The notes below the pieces were generated by a model. That model had not been told where the DNA came from and did not search any database. It saw nothing but the letters and a program-made list of their open reading frames with translations. Made by a program: the position numbers and the translations under genes. A stretch of 64,000 nt of DNA from Pigmentiphaga aceris (GTDB taxonomy: Bacteria; Pseudomonadota; Gammaproteobacteria; Burkholderiales; Burkholderiaceae_B), in the NCBI RefSeq assembly GCF_008119665.1, contig NZ_CP043046.1, positions 3,162,001-3,226,000 on the forward strand, given 5' to 3'. Positions 26,243 through 35,707 of the stretch are shown piece after piece. Position 1 is the stretch's first letter. Every line of letters starts with the position of its first letter.

Positions 26243-27750
26243 TACAGGGACTCCAGGAATCTGATCAGGTCGGCACGTTCTTGCGCGGTCATCTTGACCA
26301 CCCGGTCACGGGCCGGCTGCGCTTCGCCACCATGCCACAACACGGCTTCAAGCAGCGTGCGCGCCCGACCATCATGCAGCCAGGTAGCTTGCGGATTGAC
26401 GGTCTTGGTCAAACCAATGCCCCATAGCGGTGGCGTACGCCACTCGCTGCCGCTTGCGTCGCCTTCCGGACGGCCGTCGGCCAGGCCTTCGCCCATGTCG
26501 TGCAGCAGCATGTCGGTATACGGCCAGATCAGCTGGAAGCGATGCTCCAGCCGGGCGGCGTCGCGTCGCGTTACGTACTTGGGCGTGTGGCAAGCCACAC
26601 AGTTGCTGGCGTAAAACAGTTGCTTGCCCGCCAACACTCGTTCGTTATCGACCTCGCGACGCTGGGGTACGCCCAGGTTCTGCGCGTAGACATTCACAAG
26701 TTCGGCAAATTTCGCGGGCACTTCTTCCTTGCCCAAGCGCGCCTGCGCGCCGTGGGGCATGGCCAGACAGGCTTTCTGCGCTTCGGTGCAGTCACCGTAA
26801 TGCGTGGGCAGCATGGGCGTGGACAAGCCCATGTCCTCGAAGAACGCCATTGAATTCTGCTGATTCACCGAGGGCTGGCCAGCTTTCCAACCAAAGCGAC
26901 CCAGGACCACTTTGTTGGTCACCAGATCACGCGCCCGGTTCGGACGCCCACTTATGCCGTCGCCATAGTCACTGCGAGCATTAGCATAGATGTCGTCTTC
27001 ATGAATCGCTTCCAGCAGGCCCAGGCCGATCACAGGCGGTGCCAGTCGCGGCGACATCATTACCTGCGGGTGCATGGGGCCGTAGCCCAGATCACGGATC
27101 TGGTAAGTGGGCTTCATCAAGGTGACCGTCTCGCCACCATTGAGCACAACCGGGACTTCGTCGTAGCGGATGTCGATACGACCTTCGCCTGGGACACCCG
27201 TGGCCGCAAAAGGCTGCAACTGAAGACCGTAGGTTGGTTCGGCGAAGGTGAACAGTTCCGGCACGTCAATCTTGGGGCCGCCCGCAGCAGGCGTTGGCTG
27301 CGGGATCGACAGACGCATCAACAAAGCCATGTTCTCAGACCGCTCCGGCCCTTCGAATGCCGGAATTGTGCCGCGACCGTCCTTCACATGGCAGCCCTGA
27401 CAGGACCGCGCGTTATACAGCGGCCCAAGCCCGTCAGACGCATGTGTGGATGCAGGCGACGCCACCCAATCCTTGCGGAACAGACCGTTGCCCACCAAAA
27501 AATCCTGCCGGGCCTGCATGCTCAGATTGGCAGCGGGCTGGGAAAAGATATCGGCGTTGATCAGTTTGTCGATCGTGCCCGCTCCGCCCTGCATCAGCTC
27601 GAACCGTTCGGGCAGCGAAAAGTCGCGCGTGGGCGCGGTGATGGCACGAACCCGTTCCAGGTCTGCCGGGCTGAGATCACGGCGTGGACCGTCGCCAGCG
27701 GCCACTGCCGGCAAGGCAAGCGCCGCCAGCAGGAAGAAATAACTACGCAT
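26242..27750 (-). CDS. di-haem (CxxCH) oxidoreductase, exported
   Basis: A ~502-residue periplasmic c-type cytochrome of the di-haem oxidoreductase (thiol oxidoreductase-like) family. It has a signal peptide (MRSYFFLLAALALPAVAA), CQGCH at ~117-121 and CVACH at ~384-388. The family accompanies imelysins in iron-responsive clusters such as P. aeruginosa PA4370-PA4373, and a role in iron redox during uptake is plausible. The start could be the ATG at 27750 or a GTG at 27765; neither has a clear ribosome binding site. Confidence 0.88.
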   Translation of the reverse strand: MRSYFFLLAALALPAVAAGDGPRRDLSPADLERVRAITAPTRDFSLPERFELMQGGAGTIDKLINADIFSQPAANLSMQARQDFLVGNGLFRKDWVASPASTHASDGLGPLYNARSCQGCHVKDGRGTIPAFEGPERSENMALLMRLSIPQPTPAAGGPKIDVPELFTFAEPTYGLQLQPFAATGVPGEGRIDIRYDEVPVVLNGGETVTLMKPTYQIRDLGYGPMHPQVMMSPRLAPPVIGLGLLEAIHEDDIYANARSDYGDGISGRPNRARDLVTNKVVLGRFGWKAGQPSVNQQNSMAFFEDMGLSTPMLPTHYGDCTEAQKACLAMPHGAQARLGKEEVPAKFAELVNVYAQNLGVPQRREVDNERVLAGKQLFYASNCVACHTPKYVTRRDAARLEHRFQLIWPYTDMLLHDMGEGLADGRPEGDASGSEWRTPPLWGIGLTKTVNPQATWLHDGRARTLLEAVLWHGGEAQPARDRVVKMTAQERADLIRFLESL

Positions 27751-27852
27751 GCGAATTGGACTCACCAGGGGCTAGGCAGCACGCTTGAAATGAATGCCAC
27801 ACGCAGGCAGCACTGGACAGTGCTTGCCTGTGTGTGGATCGACAACCAGGGC

Positions 27853-29178
27853 TTATTTGAAGATTTCGCCCGGCTTGTCCAGGCTGTCCGAGCCCTCGAC
27901 CTTCACACCACCCAGCTTCAGCGCCACCACGACACGCTCGAAGCTGCGCGTCTGATCGACCAGGCGGTCGATCGCTGCCTGCACCACGGCGTTGCCTTCC
28001 TTGTTGCCCTCGGCAATCATCTGGTCATAGGTTTCAACGGTTTCCGCGCGCTTTTTCAGCGCAGCCATGGCGGCCGTCGTGGCATCGAGCTTGGCGCGCA
28101 CTTCTGCATCCAGGGCAGCGTCGCTGGCTTTCACCAGGTCTGACACGCTGGCCCCCTTGACCACTACGCCGTCGCTGCGCTTGTACGAACCCAGGTAGAC
28201 ATTTTGAATGCCAATCTGGTCGTAGTAATGCGAGTTGTGCGTATTGTCGGAGAAGCAGTCATGCTCTTCCTCGGGGTCATGCAGGATCAGGCCAAGCTTC
28301 ATGCGCTCGCCGGCCAATTCGCCGTAGGACAGGCTGCCCAAACCGGTCATCAACGCAGACAGCCCTGCTGCGGGATCACTTACCACTGCCTTGCGGGCTG
28401 CGCCATTGACCTTCCAGTTGCTGACCATTTCTTCCAGGTCGGAAACCAGCAGATCGGCTGCGGCTTTCAGATACTGCACCCGGCGATCGCAATTGCCGTT
28501 GGTGCACTGCTTGGTATCGAAATCGGTAAACGGACGATTGCCTGCATGGCGTTCCTGCGGCGTGCCCTTGCGGTCGGCCGGTGCGGGACCGGTGCCGTTC
28601 AAATCCTGGCCCCACAGCAAGAATTCAATCGCGTGATAGCCCGTTGCCACGTTGGCTTCGTTGCCGCCCGCTTCCTGCAGTTGTTCAGACAACAGCGCCG
28701 GGTTGATCTTGCTGGCGTCGATCTGCTTGCCGGCAACCGTGAGCTTGGGATTGGCGATCACGTTCAAGGCGTAGAACGCATTTTCGTCCGAGCTGGTGCC
28801 GTAGCTGGCATCGACATAATCGATCAGGCCTTCATCCAGCGGCCAGGCGTTTACGCGCCCTTCCCAGTCATCGACGATGGCGTTGCCGAAGCGGAAGGCT
28901 TCGGTTTGCTGATAAGGCACGCGGGCGGCAAGCCATGCCGTGCGCGCCGCTTTCAAGGAAGCTTCGCTGGGCTTGGAGGCCAGTGCGTTGATGGCTGTGC
29001 GCAGCTTGCGTGCACCGGACAGGGAGTCCTGATACCCGGCAAGCGCCAGGTCTGCATACAGGGCGACGACCTGCTTGGGCTGGACAGCGGCCACAGCGCT
29101 TTGCGCGCTCAACAAACCGGTGCCGAGGAAGGCCGCGCTCAACAAGATCGCGCCCAAGCGTTTTTTATACGTCGTCAT
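27853..29178 (-). CDS. imelysin-family iron-uptake protein (IrpA-like)
   Basis: A 441-residue exported protein, signal peptide ~1-31 (ILLSAAFLGTGLLSAQSAVA). It contains the intact GxHxxE motif, G180-Y-H182-A-I-E185, in TGYHAIEFLLWGQDLNG. Imelysin/IrpA proteins are periplasmic or surface proteins induced by iron limitation. This is the first gene of a five-gene minus-strand operon ending in fur. I chose the ATG at 29178 (AGGGA upstream). A Fur-box-like site sits ~110 bp upstream. Confidence 0.88.
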   Translation of the reverse strand: MTTYKKRLGAILLSAAFLGTGLLSAQSAVAAVQPKQVVALYADLALAGYQDSLSGARKLRTAINALASKPSEASLKAARTAWLAARVPYQQTEAFRFGNAIVDDWEGRVNAWPLDEGLIDYVDASYGTSSDENAFYALNVIANPKLTVAGKQIDASKINPALLSEQLQEAGGNEANVATGYHAIEFLLWGQDLNGTGPAPADRKGTPQERHAGNRPFTDFDTKQCTNGNCDRRVQYLKAAADLLVSDLEEMVSNWKVNGAARKAVVSDPAAGLSALMTGLGSLSYGELAGERMKLGLILHDPEEEHDCFSDNTHNSHYYDQIGIQNVYLGSYKRSDGVVVKGASVSDLVKASDAALDAEVRAKLDATTAAMAALKKRAETVETYDQMIAEGNKEGNAVVQAAIDRLVDQTRSFERVVVALKLGGVKVEGSDSLDKPGEIFK

Positions 29179-29287
29179 CGAATTTTTCCCTGAAGTTTCC
29201 GGATCCCCATCGGGCAAGTCCCGACAGCTTCCGAATCAATTCCGGGCCGCTTTACCAAGCCGGCCTCCTCCCACGAAGCCGTTGATT

Positions 29288-29306
29288 GTAAACGATTTTC
29301 ATTTAA
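29288..29306 (-). promoter_or_regulatory. Fur-box-like operator upstream of the iron operon
   Basis: On the minus strand TTAAATGAAAATCGTTTAC matches the 19-bp Fur consensus at 12 positions by my alignment. Its core is a near-perfect palindrome (TAAATGA-AAA-TCGTTTA, one mismatch). It lies ~110 bp before the imelysin start, the expected place for Fur repression of the operon that also encodes Fur. Confidence 0.6.
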
Positions 29307-29318
29307 TAACTGACGGCG

Positions 29319-29355
29319 AACTTACTGCCTGAACGTTCTATCCAGGCAGTAAGTT
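29319..29355. terminator. perfect 13-bp inverted repeat after the antiporter operon
   Basis: AACTTACTGCCTG (29319-29331) and CAGGCAGTAAGTT (29343-29355) form a perfect stem with an 11-nt loop. It lies 37 bp after the end of the antiporter operon. No T run follows on either strand, so it may be a weak or Rho-assisted terminator, or a processing or regulatory hairpin next to the Fur site. Confidence 0.55.
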
Positions 29356-29391
29356 GTGCCGCGATCTGAAACGCTTCGGATTTTTTCCGGC

Positions 29392-29778
29392 TTATTTACG
29401 CAGCACGGCGTCTTCCGGACCGGGCTGCGGCATTTCCACATTGTCTTCGGCGTCTTCTTCCGCTGGACGCTCGCGCTTGCGATACAACGCCGCGCGAACC
29501 AGCAGCATTGCCGTCACCGGTGCCGTCATGGTCAAGAAAATGTAGATCAATACCTCGTGCACCACGGGCCGGCCACCCACAGCCGAAAACACCAGGATAG
29601 ACGCAGCCAGAATGCACAAGGTGCCCAAGGTGGTGCCCAAAGCCGGTGCATGGAAGCGGGTCAGGAATTCACGCAGGCGCAGCAGGCCCACAGCGCCGAC
29701 CAAGGCGATCAGGCTGCCCAGCACCAGCAGCAGCGAAGCGGGTAAAGCAGCCCAGAGCGGAACGTCTTCGAGATTCAT
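29392..29778 (-). CDS. phaG: Mrp/Pha cation/H+ antiporter subunit G
   Basis: A 128-residue membrane protein with three hydrophobic segments. It has the MnhG signature (GLLRLREFLTRFHAPALGTTLG) and a charged C-terminal tail. It is a small subunit of the hetero-oligomeric antiporter that exports Na+ or K+ in exchange for protons. The ATG at 29778 overlaps the subunit F stop (ATGA). Last gene of the operon. Confidence 0.93.
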   Translation of the reverse strand: MNLEDVPLWAALPASLLLVLGSLIALVGAVGLLRLREFLTRFHAPALGTTLGTLCILAASILVFSAVGGRPVVHEVLIYIFLTMTAPVTAMLLVRAALYRKRERPAEEDAEDNVEMPQPGPEDAVLRK

Positions 29779-30056
29779 GGTTCGATCACCTCCCCGCGCA
29801 ACAGGAACTTGGCAAACGCCGTCGAGCCGACGAAGCCGAACAGTGCAATCAGCAGCGCCACATCGAAGTACAGCGTGGTGCCGTAACGAATGCCCACGGT
29901 CAGCACCAGCAACATGGCGTTGATATACAAGGCATCGAGTGCCAACACACGGTCTTGCGCACTTGGCCCGATCAGCAGGCGTCCAAGCGAGCACAGCATG
30001 GCGGCGCACAGCGCCAGCAACGCAAACGTCAGTGCATACCCAAGAATCTGATTCAT
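29775..30056 (-). CDS. phaF: Mrp/Pha cation/H+ antiporter subunit F
   Basis: A 93-residue membrane protein with three helices and the MnhF motif (GPSAQDRVLALDALYINAM). I set the start at the ATG at 30056, which overlaps the subunit E stop by 4 bp. Longer in-frame starts would lie inside that gene. Part of the membrane antiporter complex. Confidence 0.93.
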   Translation of the reverse strand: MNQILGYALTFALLALCAAMLCSLGRLLIGPSAQDRVLALDALYINAMLLVLTVGIRYGTTLYFDVALLIALFGFVGSTAFAKFLLRGEVIEP

Positions 30057-30535
30057 TCGAAAATCTCCATCAGCGGTCGCTCGTAGCGATCCTTGATGAG
30101 CCGCGTCCACGTCTCCTCGTCTTGCACGTCAAGCACGTGGATGGTCAGGATGTTGTCTGCGTTCAGGTCGGTCCAGACGCTGCCCGGCGTGGCCGTCAAC
30201 ACACATGACAACACGGCCAGGCCGTGCGGATCGCGCATGTCGAGCTGAATGCGGATGAAACCCGACACGACCTCGTGCCCTGCCATGCCCAGCACGATGC
30301 GGCCCACCGCAATATTCGAGCGGACCACGTCGACGGCCACTCGCGCCATCAGGCTGAAGACGGTGAGAACGCGACGCGGCTGTGAACGCAACGGACGCAT
30401 TGCGCCGGTGGCGGCCGGAATCGCAAACGCCAGCAGGCCGCCCACGATCAATTGCCCTGCTGAGGCGGAATTGTTCAGCAGCAGCCACAACACCCACAGG
30501 AACAGGGGCAGCCAGGGAAGTTGACGGCGGTTCAT
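30053..30535 (-). CDS. phaE: Mrp/Pha cation/H+ antiporter subunit E
   Basis: A 160-residue membrane protein. The N-terminal hydrophobic hairpin (PLFLWVLWLLLNNSASAGQL) and the C-terminal TATPGSVWTDL...LTIHVLDV region are typical of MnhE. The ATG overlaps the subunit D stop (ATGA), and its own stop overlaps subunit F. Expected to be cotranslated. Confidence 0.93.
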   Translation of the reverse strand: MNRRQLPWLPLFLWVLWLLLNNSASAGQLIVGGLLAFAIPAATGAMRPLRSQPRRVLTVFSLMARVAVDVVRSNIAVGRIVLGMAGHEVVSGFIRIQLDMRDPHGLAVLSCVLTATPGSVWTDLNADNILTIHVLDVQDEETWTRLIKDRYERPLMEIFE

Positions 30536-32166
30536 TGTGTGGCTCCCGGAAGACCGGCCCGGTCGGGCCGTGCAGCCATCACTGCGTCGATATAACCCTG
30601 CGGATTGGCCAGGCTGGCGGCTGCGCCATCCAGATAGGTCAGCACCGGGCCGGCTGCAGCAGACATCAGCACGCAGCTCATCACCAGCAAGGCCACCGGT
30701 CCGGCTTCGATGACTCGCAGGCGCGGTGTGGTGCGCTTTTCCGCACCCCAGAACGAACGCATGCCGATCCGGCACAGCGTAATCACGCCAGCCAAGCCGG
30801 ACAACAGCAGCATCGCGACAAACGCCCATACCGCCAGCGAATCCACCGCTGTCGGTGCCGATGCAATGGCCGCCGACAACATGGCGAACTTGCCGATGAA
30901 GCCAGACAAGGGCGGCATGCCGGTCACGAGCAAGGCGCAACTGACAAAGGCCAGGCCCAGGAACGCCATTGCCGCCGGAATTGCCACGCCGACCACGTCG
31001 TCGCTGCGCATGGCGTCGGCCGGGTCTTCCATGCCGAAGGCTTCGAACGACACCGCCAGCAGATCCGCCCCGAACACGCGGCTGCGCGCCACCATTTCCA
31101 CCAGCAGGAAGAATGCACCCGTGGCCGTTACCGAACTGACCATGTAGAACAGTGCCGGCGCATTCAGGCGCGCATCGTTCAGCCCGAAGGCGGTCAGGAC
31201 AATACCGGACGACATCAACACGCAGTACGCCACGACGCGATCAAGTTGCTGAGACGCCAACAGCCCAAGCGTTGCGAACCCAAGCGTCGCCAGGCCGCCC
31301 GCCACCATCCATTCGCCACCCAGGGGGGCAAAGACGCCAGCCGGCGCCAGCAAGGTGTCAAGCCGCACCAAGGCATACACACCCACCTTGGTCATGATGG
31401 CAAACATGGCAGCCACCGGCGCAGCAGCCGCCGTATAGGCGCTGGGCAACCAGAAGTTGAAGGGCCAGACGCCTGCTTTGACCAGGAAGGCACTGGCCAG
31501 CAACGCAATCCCCACTGAGAACTGGGTGCGCTGCGCCTCGGACAGTGCCTGCACGCGGTCGACCATATCGGCCATGTTCAGCGTACCGGTCATGGCATAG
31601 ATCAGCGCCACACCCAGCAGGAACAGGAAGGACGCGGCCAGGTTGATGGCGATGTAATGCAGGCCGGCGCGTACCCGTGCCACGCCCGAGCCATGCAGCA
31701 GCAAACCGTAGGATGCCGCCAGCAAGACCTCGAAGAACACGAACAGATTGAACAAGTCGCCCGTCATGAAGGCACCGCTCAAGCCCATCAACAGGAACTG
31801 GAACAGGCTGTGGAAGTGCACTCCGACGCGGTCCCAATGGGCCAGGGAGTAGATCAGCGTGGCAAAACCCAGCAACGAAGTCAGGCCAACCATGACGGCA
31901 GCCAACTGATCGACAACCAGCACGATGCCGAACGGGGCAGGCCAGCCACCGGGCAGATAAACGACGATCCCCGAAGGCCAGATTTCCGGCCATGCGCCAC
32001 CGGCTGCGCGCAGCAACATTACTGCGCAGAACCCATGGATCAGCATGGAAACCAGGGCCAGGGCTTCACGCACACCACGCTGCGACTCGCGCAGCAACAA
32101 CATCAGCGCCCCCGTGAACAAGGGGACGACGACAACCAGAATGGGCAGATGGGTCATCCAGCTCAA
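30532..32166 (-). CDS. phaD: Mrp/Pha cation/H+ antiporter subunit D
   Basis: A ~544-residue, ~14-helix membrane protein homologous to the proton-pumping NuoL/M/N subunits of complex I. Conserved residues include a helix-5 Glu (FFEVLLAASYG) and a Lys in helix 7 (AFLVKAGVWPFNFWLPSAY). The TTG at 32166 overlaps the subunit C stop, matching the overlap style of the operon; an ATG at 32157 is the alternative. Confidence 0.92.
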   Translation of the reverse strand: MSWMTHLPILVVVVPLFTGALMLLLRESQRGVREALALVSMLIHGFCAVMLLRAAGGAWPEIWPSGIVVYLPGGWPAPFGIVLVVDQLAAVMVGLTSLLGFATLIYSLAHWDRVGVHFHSLFQFLLMGLSGAFMTGDLFNLFVFFEVLLAASYGLLLHGSGVARVRAGLHYIAINLAASFLFLLGVALIYAMTGTLNMADMVDRVQALSEAQRTQFSVGIALLASAFLVKAGVWPFNFWLPSAYTAAAAPVAAMFAIMTKVGVYALVRLDTLLAPAGVFAPLGGEWMVAGGLATLGFATLGLLASQQLDRVVAYCVLMSSGIVLTAFGLNDARLNAPALFYMVSSVTATGAFFLLVEMVARSRVFGADLLAVSFEAFGMEDPADAMRSDDVVGVAIPAAMAFLGLAFVSCALLVTGMPPLSGFIGKFAMLSAAIASAPTAVDSLAVWAFVAMLLLSGLAGVITLCRIGMRSFWGAEKRTTPRLRVIEAGPVALLVMSCVLMSAAAGPVLTYLDGAAASLANPQGYIDAVMAARPDRAGLPGATQ

Positions 32167-32528
32167 GACTCGGACTCCCTGCCGTCAACGTGGTCGGTGC
32201 CGGTAAAGCCGCGAGCGGCCAGCAGCACCACCAGGAACAATGCCGTGGTGGCAAAACCGATCACGATGGCCGTCAGCACCAGCGACTGCGGTAGCGGATC
32301 GTCATACAAGGTCGGGTCCAGGCCGCGCACCGCGTCGATCACCGGGGCGCGCCCGGTGGTCAGGCGGCCGGCGCTGAAGATGAACAGGTTCACCGCATAG
32401 GACAGCAAGGTCAGTCCCATGATGACCTGGAAAGTACGCGGGCGCAGGACCAGCCAGATGCCCGAGCCGGCTACCACGCCCACCGCGACGGCGTAGACCA
32501 GCTCCATTGAAATCGTGAATTCCATCAT
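32163..32528 (-). CDS. phaC: Mrp/Pha cation/H+ antiporter subunit C
   Basis: A 121-residue NuoK-like membrane protein with three helices. It has the MnhC signature VIMGLTLLSYAVNLFIFSAG and DPLPQSLVLTAIVIGFA. The start ATG overlaps the subunit A stop (ATGA). The gene name follows Pha nomenclature and is unrelated to PHA synthase. Confidence 0.92.
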   Translation of the reverse strand: MMEFTISMELVYAVAVGVVAGSGIWLVLRPRTFQVIMGLTLLSYAVNLFIFSAGRLTTGRAPVIDAVRGLDPTLYDDPLPQSLVLTAIVIGFATTALFLVVLLAARGFTGTDHVDGRESES

Positions 32529-35443
32529 GTTTCTCCGTCGGTGAGCTGGTTCGCCGCACCCGCGCGTCCGGCCGAGGGCCGACGCTGGCTACGCAAGGAC
32601 TGGTGAGCCAAGGCCACCAGGATCAGCACCGTGGCACCGATCACAAGCATGTACACGCCGATGTCGAATATCAGCACGCTGGACAAATGCACTTCGCCCA
32701 CCAGCGGCAGCACCGGGTGCCAGGCAATTGCAGACATGAAGGGCATGCCGGCAAACCAGCCCATTACCCCTGCAGCCGCCGCACACAGCAGACCGAAGGC
32801 GATCCAGTACTGCGGATGAATGCGCGTGCGCGACTCGACCCACACGGTGCCACCCACCATGTATTGCAGGATGGCAGCGGTTGCCATCACCAGGCCGCCG
32901 ACAAATCCACCGCCCGGCTCGTTGTGGCCACGCAGCAGGAAGAACAGCGACACCATCGCAGCAATCGGCAGCAACAGCCGGACATTGACGGCAGGAATGC
33001 GCATGGCATTGCCAGGCAGCAGCGCCGTTACGTCCGGGGCCGGGTGATCGTCGGCTTCGTCTTGATCCAGCTGCTGATGCGGCCGGTCGATACTTTCTGG
33101 TGGCGGACGGAAGCGACGCAGCAAGGCGTAGACGGTGAGCGCCACGATGCCCAGCACCGTGATTTCGCCAAAGGTGTCAAAACCGCGGAAGTCGACCAGG
33201 ATCACGTTCACCACGTTGGTGCCACCGCCCAGCGGCAGCGCATTTTCCACGAAGAACGGACCAATGCCAGGCACCATCGGGCTGGTCAGCATCACGTAGG
33301 TCACGGTCGCCAAGCCCAGGCCCACCGCGCAGGCAATCACCAAGTCACGCAGGCGGCGCAGCTTGGCGCGCGCTGGTTCGTTCTCGTCGTCGCGGGCAAT
33401 CCGGCGGGGCAGCCAGCGCAGACCCAGCAGGATCAGTACCACAGTCACGACCTCAACAGTCAACTGAGTCAGTGCCAGGTCGGGTGCAGACAACCAGACG
33501 AAGGTCATGCATGTCACCAGCCCTGCTCCACCCGACAGCATCAACGCCGCCAATCGGTGGTACTTGGCCTGCGTTGCCGCTGCCACGGCGCTGACGCCGC
33601 CAATCACCCACATCAGCAGGAAGACCGGATCGAGCTCAGTGACCTCGCGGCGCGGCCCGGTGGTATCACCCGTCCACCACAAGGCGGTCCCGATGATCAG
33701 GCAGCCCAGCACCAGCAACAGCAGTTGCACCTGCAGACGACCCGAAGACAACAGCCGCAGCGCGTAATTGGCAGCCCCCGTGACAAACGCCATCACGATG
33801 TCGAAGCTGCGCTTGCCGTCGAAGCGGTAGATCACCGGCGCCTTGCCCGGATGTTCACGCTGGTGACGACGCAGCGCCAAGTACAGGCCAATACCGCCCA
33901 GCAAGGCCAGCAAGCTCATGACCAGCGGGGTATTCCAGCCATGCCACAAGGCCAGGCTATACGTCGGCATCGTGTCGCCCAGAATGGAACGGGCAGCGGT
34001 ATCGAGCAAGGGACCAACCGTCAGGGCAGGCAGCACACCCACGACCAGGCAGGTAATCACCAGCAAGGTGCTGGGCAACAGCATCCAGCGCGGCGGCTCA
34101 TGCGGCGGGCGCGGCAGATCGTCCGACGGAGCCGGACCAAAGAACACCTGCAAGATGAAACGCAGCGAGTAAGCCACGCTGAACGTACTGGCAACCACCG
34201 CCGCCAGCGGCAGCAGCACACGAACGCTCAGGTTGCCGGCCACGTAGACGGTTTCGGTGAAGAACATCTCTTTCGAGATGAAGCCGTTCAGCAAGGGCAC
34301 GCCCGCCATCGAAGCCGCCGCCACCATGGCCAGCGTGGCGGTAATCGGCATGGCTCGTCGCAGCCCACTCAAGCGTCCAAGATCGCGCGTACCGGTTTCG
34401 TGGTCGACGATACCCGCCGCCATGAAGAGCGATGCCTTGAAGGTTGCGTGATTGACGATGTGGAACAGCGCGGCCACCAGGCCGATGGTGCTGTTCATGC
34501 CCAATAGCAGCGTGATCAGCCCAAGATGGCTGATGGTCGAGTAGGCAAGCACCCCTTTCATGTCTTGCTGGAAGATCGCCGCGTACGCGCCGATGACCAA
34601 GGACAGCAAGCCCGCGCCGCCCACGATATAGAACCAGGCATCAGTGCCCGACAGCACCGGCCAGAACCGGGCCAGCAGGAACACGCCCAGCTTCACCATC
34701 GTGGCCGAGTGCAGATAGGCAGACACCGGCGTCGGTGCCGCCATGGCGTTCGGCAGCCAGAAATGGAAGGGGAACTGCGCGCTCTTGGTCAGTGCGCCCA
34801 GCGCGATCAGCACCAGCGTGGTCACGTACCAGGGGTGAGCGCGAACCACTTCGCCTGCCTGAAGCACCACGTCCAGCTCGTAGCTGCCGACGATATGGCC
34901 AAGCATCAACATGCCGGCCAGCAAGCAAAGACCGCCGGCCCCAGTGACCGTAAGCGCCATGCGCGCACCGCGACGCGCATCCGCACGATGATGCCAGTAG
35001 GCAATCAGCATGAAGGACGCGAAGCTGGTGACTTCCCAGAACACGGCCAGTTGGATCAGATTGCCCGACAGCAACACGCCCAGCATGGCACCCATGAAGG
35101 CCAGGAAGAACGCGAAGAAGCGCGGCACCGGGTCGGCGGGCGACATGTAATAACGCGCGTACAGCACCACCAGCGCGCCCATGCAGGTAACCAGCATGGC
35201 AAACAGCCATGCATAACCGTCCATGCGCAAACTGAAGTTCAAGCCCAGCGTGGGTGCCCAGGGCAACACCATGCGTACAGGTTCACCGCTTTGAATGGCG
35301 GGATACAGAGAGGCGGTCAGACAGACGCAGGCGACTGCAACCAGACCCGCCAGCCAAGCCTCGGCATTACGCGCATTGGCGGGTAATACCGCCGCGCACA
35401 GGCTGCCCAGGAACGGCAGCATGACTATCAAGAGTAGTGTCAT
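32525..35443 (-). CDS. phaAB: Mrp/Pha cation/H+ antiporter fused subunits A and B
   Basis: A 972-residue membrane protein, the largest subunit. Residues ~1-760 are MrpA: a NuoL-like core (SFASFMLIAYWHHR, KSAQFPFHFWLPNAM) plus the C-terminal MrpA extension. Residues ~815-950 match MrpB (NVRLLLPIAAMVSLFFLLRG, NEPGGGFVGGLVMA). The AB fusion marks a Pha/Sha-type (group 2) six-gene operon. A strong AGGAGGGG ribosome binding site precedes the ATG. The complex confers alkali and salt tolerance in characterised bacteria. Confidence 0.93.
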   Translation of the reverse strand: MTLLLIVMLPFLGSLCAAVLPANARNAEAWLAGLVAVACVCLTASLYPAIQSGEPVRMVLPWAPTLGLNFSLRMDGYAWLFAMLVTCMGALVVLYARYYMSPADPVPRFFAFFLAFMGAMLGVLLSGNLIQLAVFWEVTSFASFMLIAYWHHRADARRGARMALTVTGAGGLCLLAGMLMLGHIVGSYELDVVLQAGEVVRAHPWYVTTLVLIALGALTKSAQFPFHFWLPNAMAAPTPVSAYLHSATMVKLGVFLLARFWPVLSGTDAWFYIVGGAGLLSLVIGAYAAIFQQDMKGVLAYSTISHLGLITLLLGMNSTIGLVAALFHIVNHATFKASLFMAAGIVDHETGTRDLGRLSGLRRAMPITATLAMVAAASMAGVPLLNGFISKEMFFTETVYVAGNLSVRVLLPLAAVVASTFSVAYSLRFILQVFFGPAPSDDLPRPPHEPPRWMLLPSTLLVITCLVVGVLPALTVGPLLDTAARSILGDTMPTYSLALWHGWNTPLVMSLLALLGGIGLYLALRRHQREHPGKAPVIYRFDGKRSFDIVMAFVTGAANYALRLLSSGRLQVQLLLLVLGCLIIGTALWWTGDTTGPRREVTELDPVFLLMWVIGGVSAVAAATQAKYHRLAALMLSGGAGLVTCMTFVWLSAPDLALTQLTVEVVTVVLILLGLRWLPRRIARDDENEPARAKLRRLRDLVIACAVGLGLATVTYVMLTSPMVPGIGPFFVENALPLGGGTNVVNVILVDFRGFDTFGEITVLGIVALTVYALLRRFRPPPESIDRPHQQLDQDEADDHPAPDVTALLPGNAMRIPAVNVRLLLPIAAMVSLFFLLRGHNEPGGGFVGGLVMATAAILQYMVGGTVWVESRTRIHPQYWIAFGLLCAAAAGVMGWFAGMPFMSAIAWHPVLPLVGEVHLSSVLIFDIGVYMLVIGATVLILVALAHQSLRSQRRPSAGRAGAANQLTDGET

Positions 35444-35707
35444 GCATCCCCTCCTGTCAGCATGGCCCCTATGGCCGAGACAAAGGCTATATAAACAGCC
35501 GGATAGGTGGCTAGGCGAGCGGCCACCTGAGCGCCGCTCATCGACCTCGAGCGTTGAACTTCATCGATCATCAGACCCCGCAAAGCAGTTCGGCTGTGCC
35601 GAGATTGGATTTTTATTTTAATTTTATAGGGTCAACGCGCCTGATCGACGCAGATTGCAGATTTTTTTGCACAAATCGCGCCAATTACGCGGCGATTCGT
35701 GCTTTTT
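35444..35707. promoter_or_regulatory. antiporter operon promoter region and hairpin
   Basis: A 264-bp gene-free stretch. An A/T-rich block at 35609-35628, next to TTGACC on the minus strand (35635-35630), could be the promoter of the antiporter operon. GCACAAATCGC (35669-35679) and GCGATTCGTGC (35692-35702) form a stem with one wobble pair. Six T follow on the plus strand (35703-35708), abutting the deformylase stop. The hairpin therefore points as a terminator on the plus strand, where I see no gene. Confidence 0.45.

Noticed and set aside
30053-30940. Longer N-terminus for subunit E extending into subunit D
   Set aside because: The extension is the out-of-frame reading of subunit D; the ATG at 30535 overlaps the D stop as elsewhere in the operon.
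32603-34507. 634-aa plus-strand frame opposite the antiporter AB gene
   Set aside because: Antisense shadow; composition (Gln/His/Arg-rich) is not protein-like and the minus strand encodes a conserved subunit.
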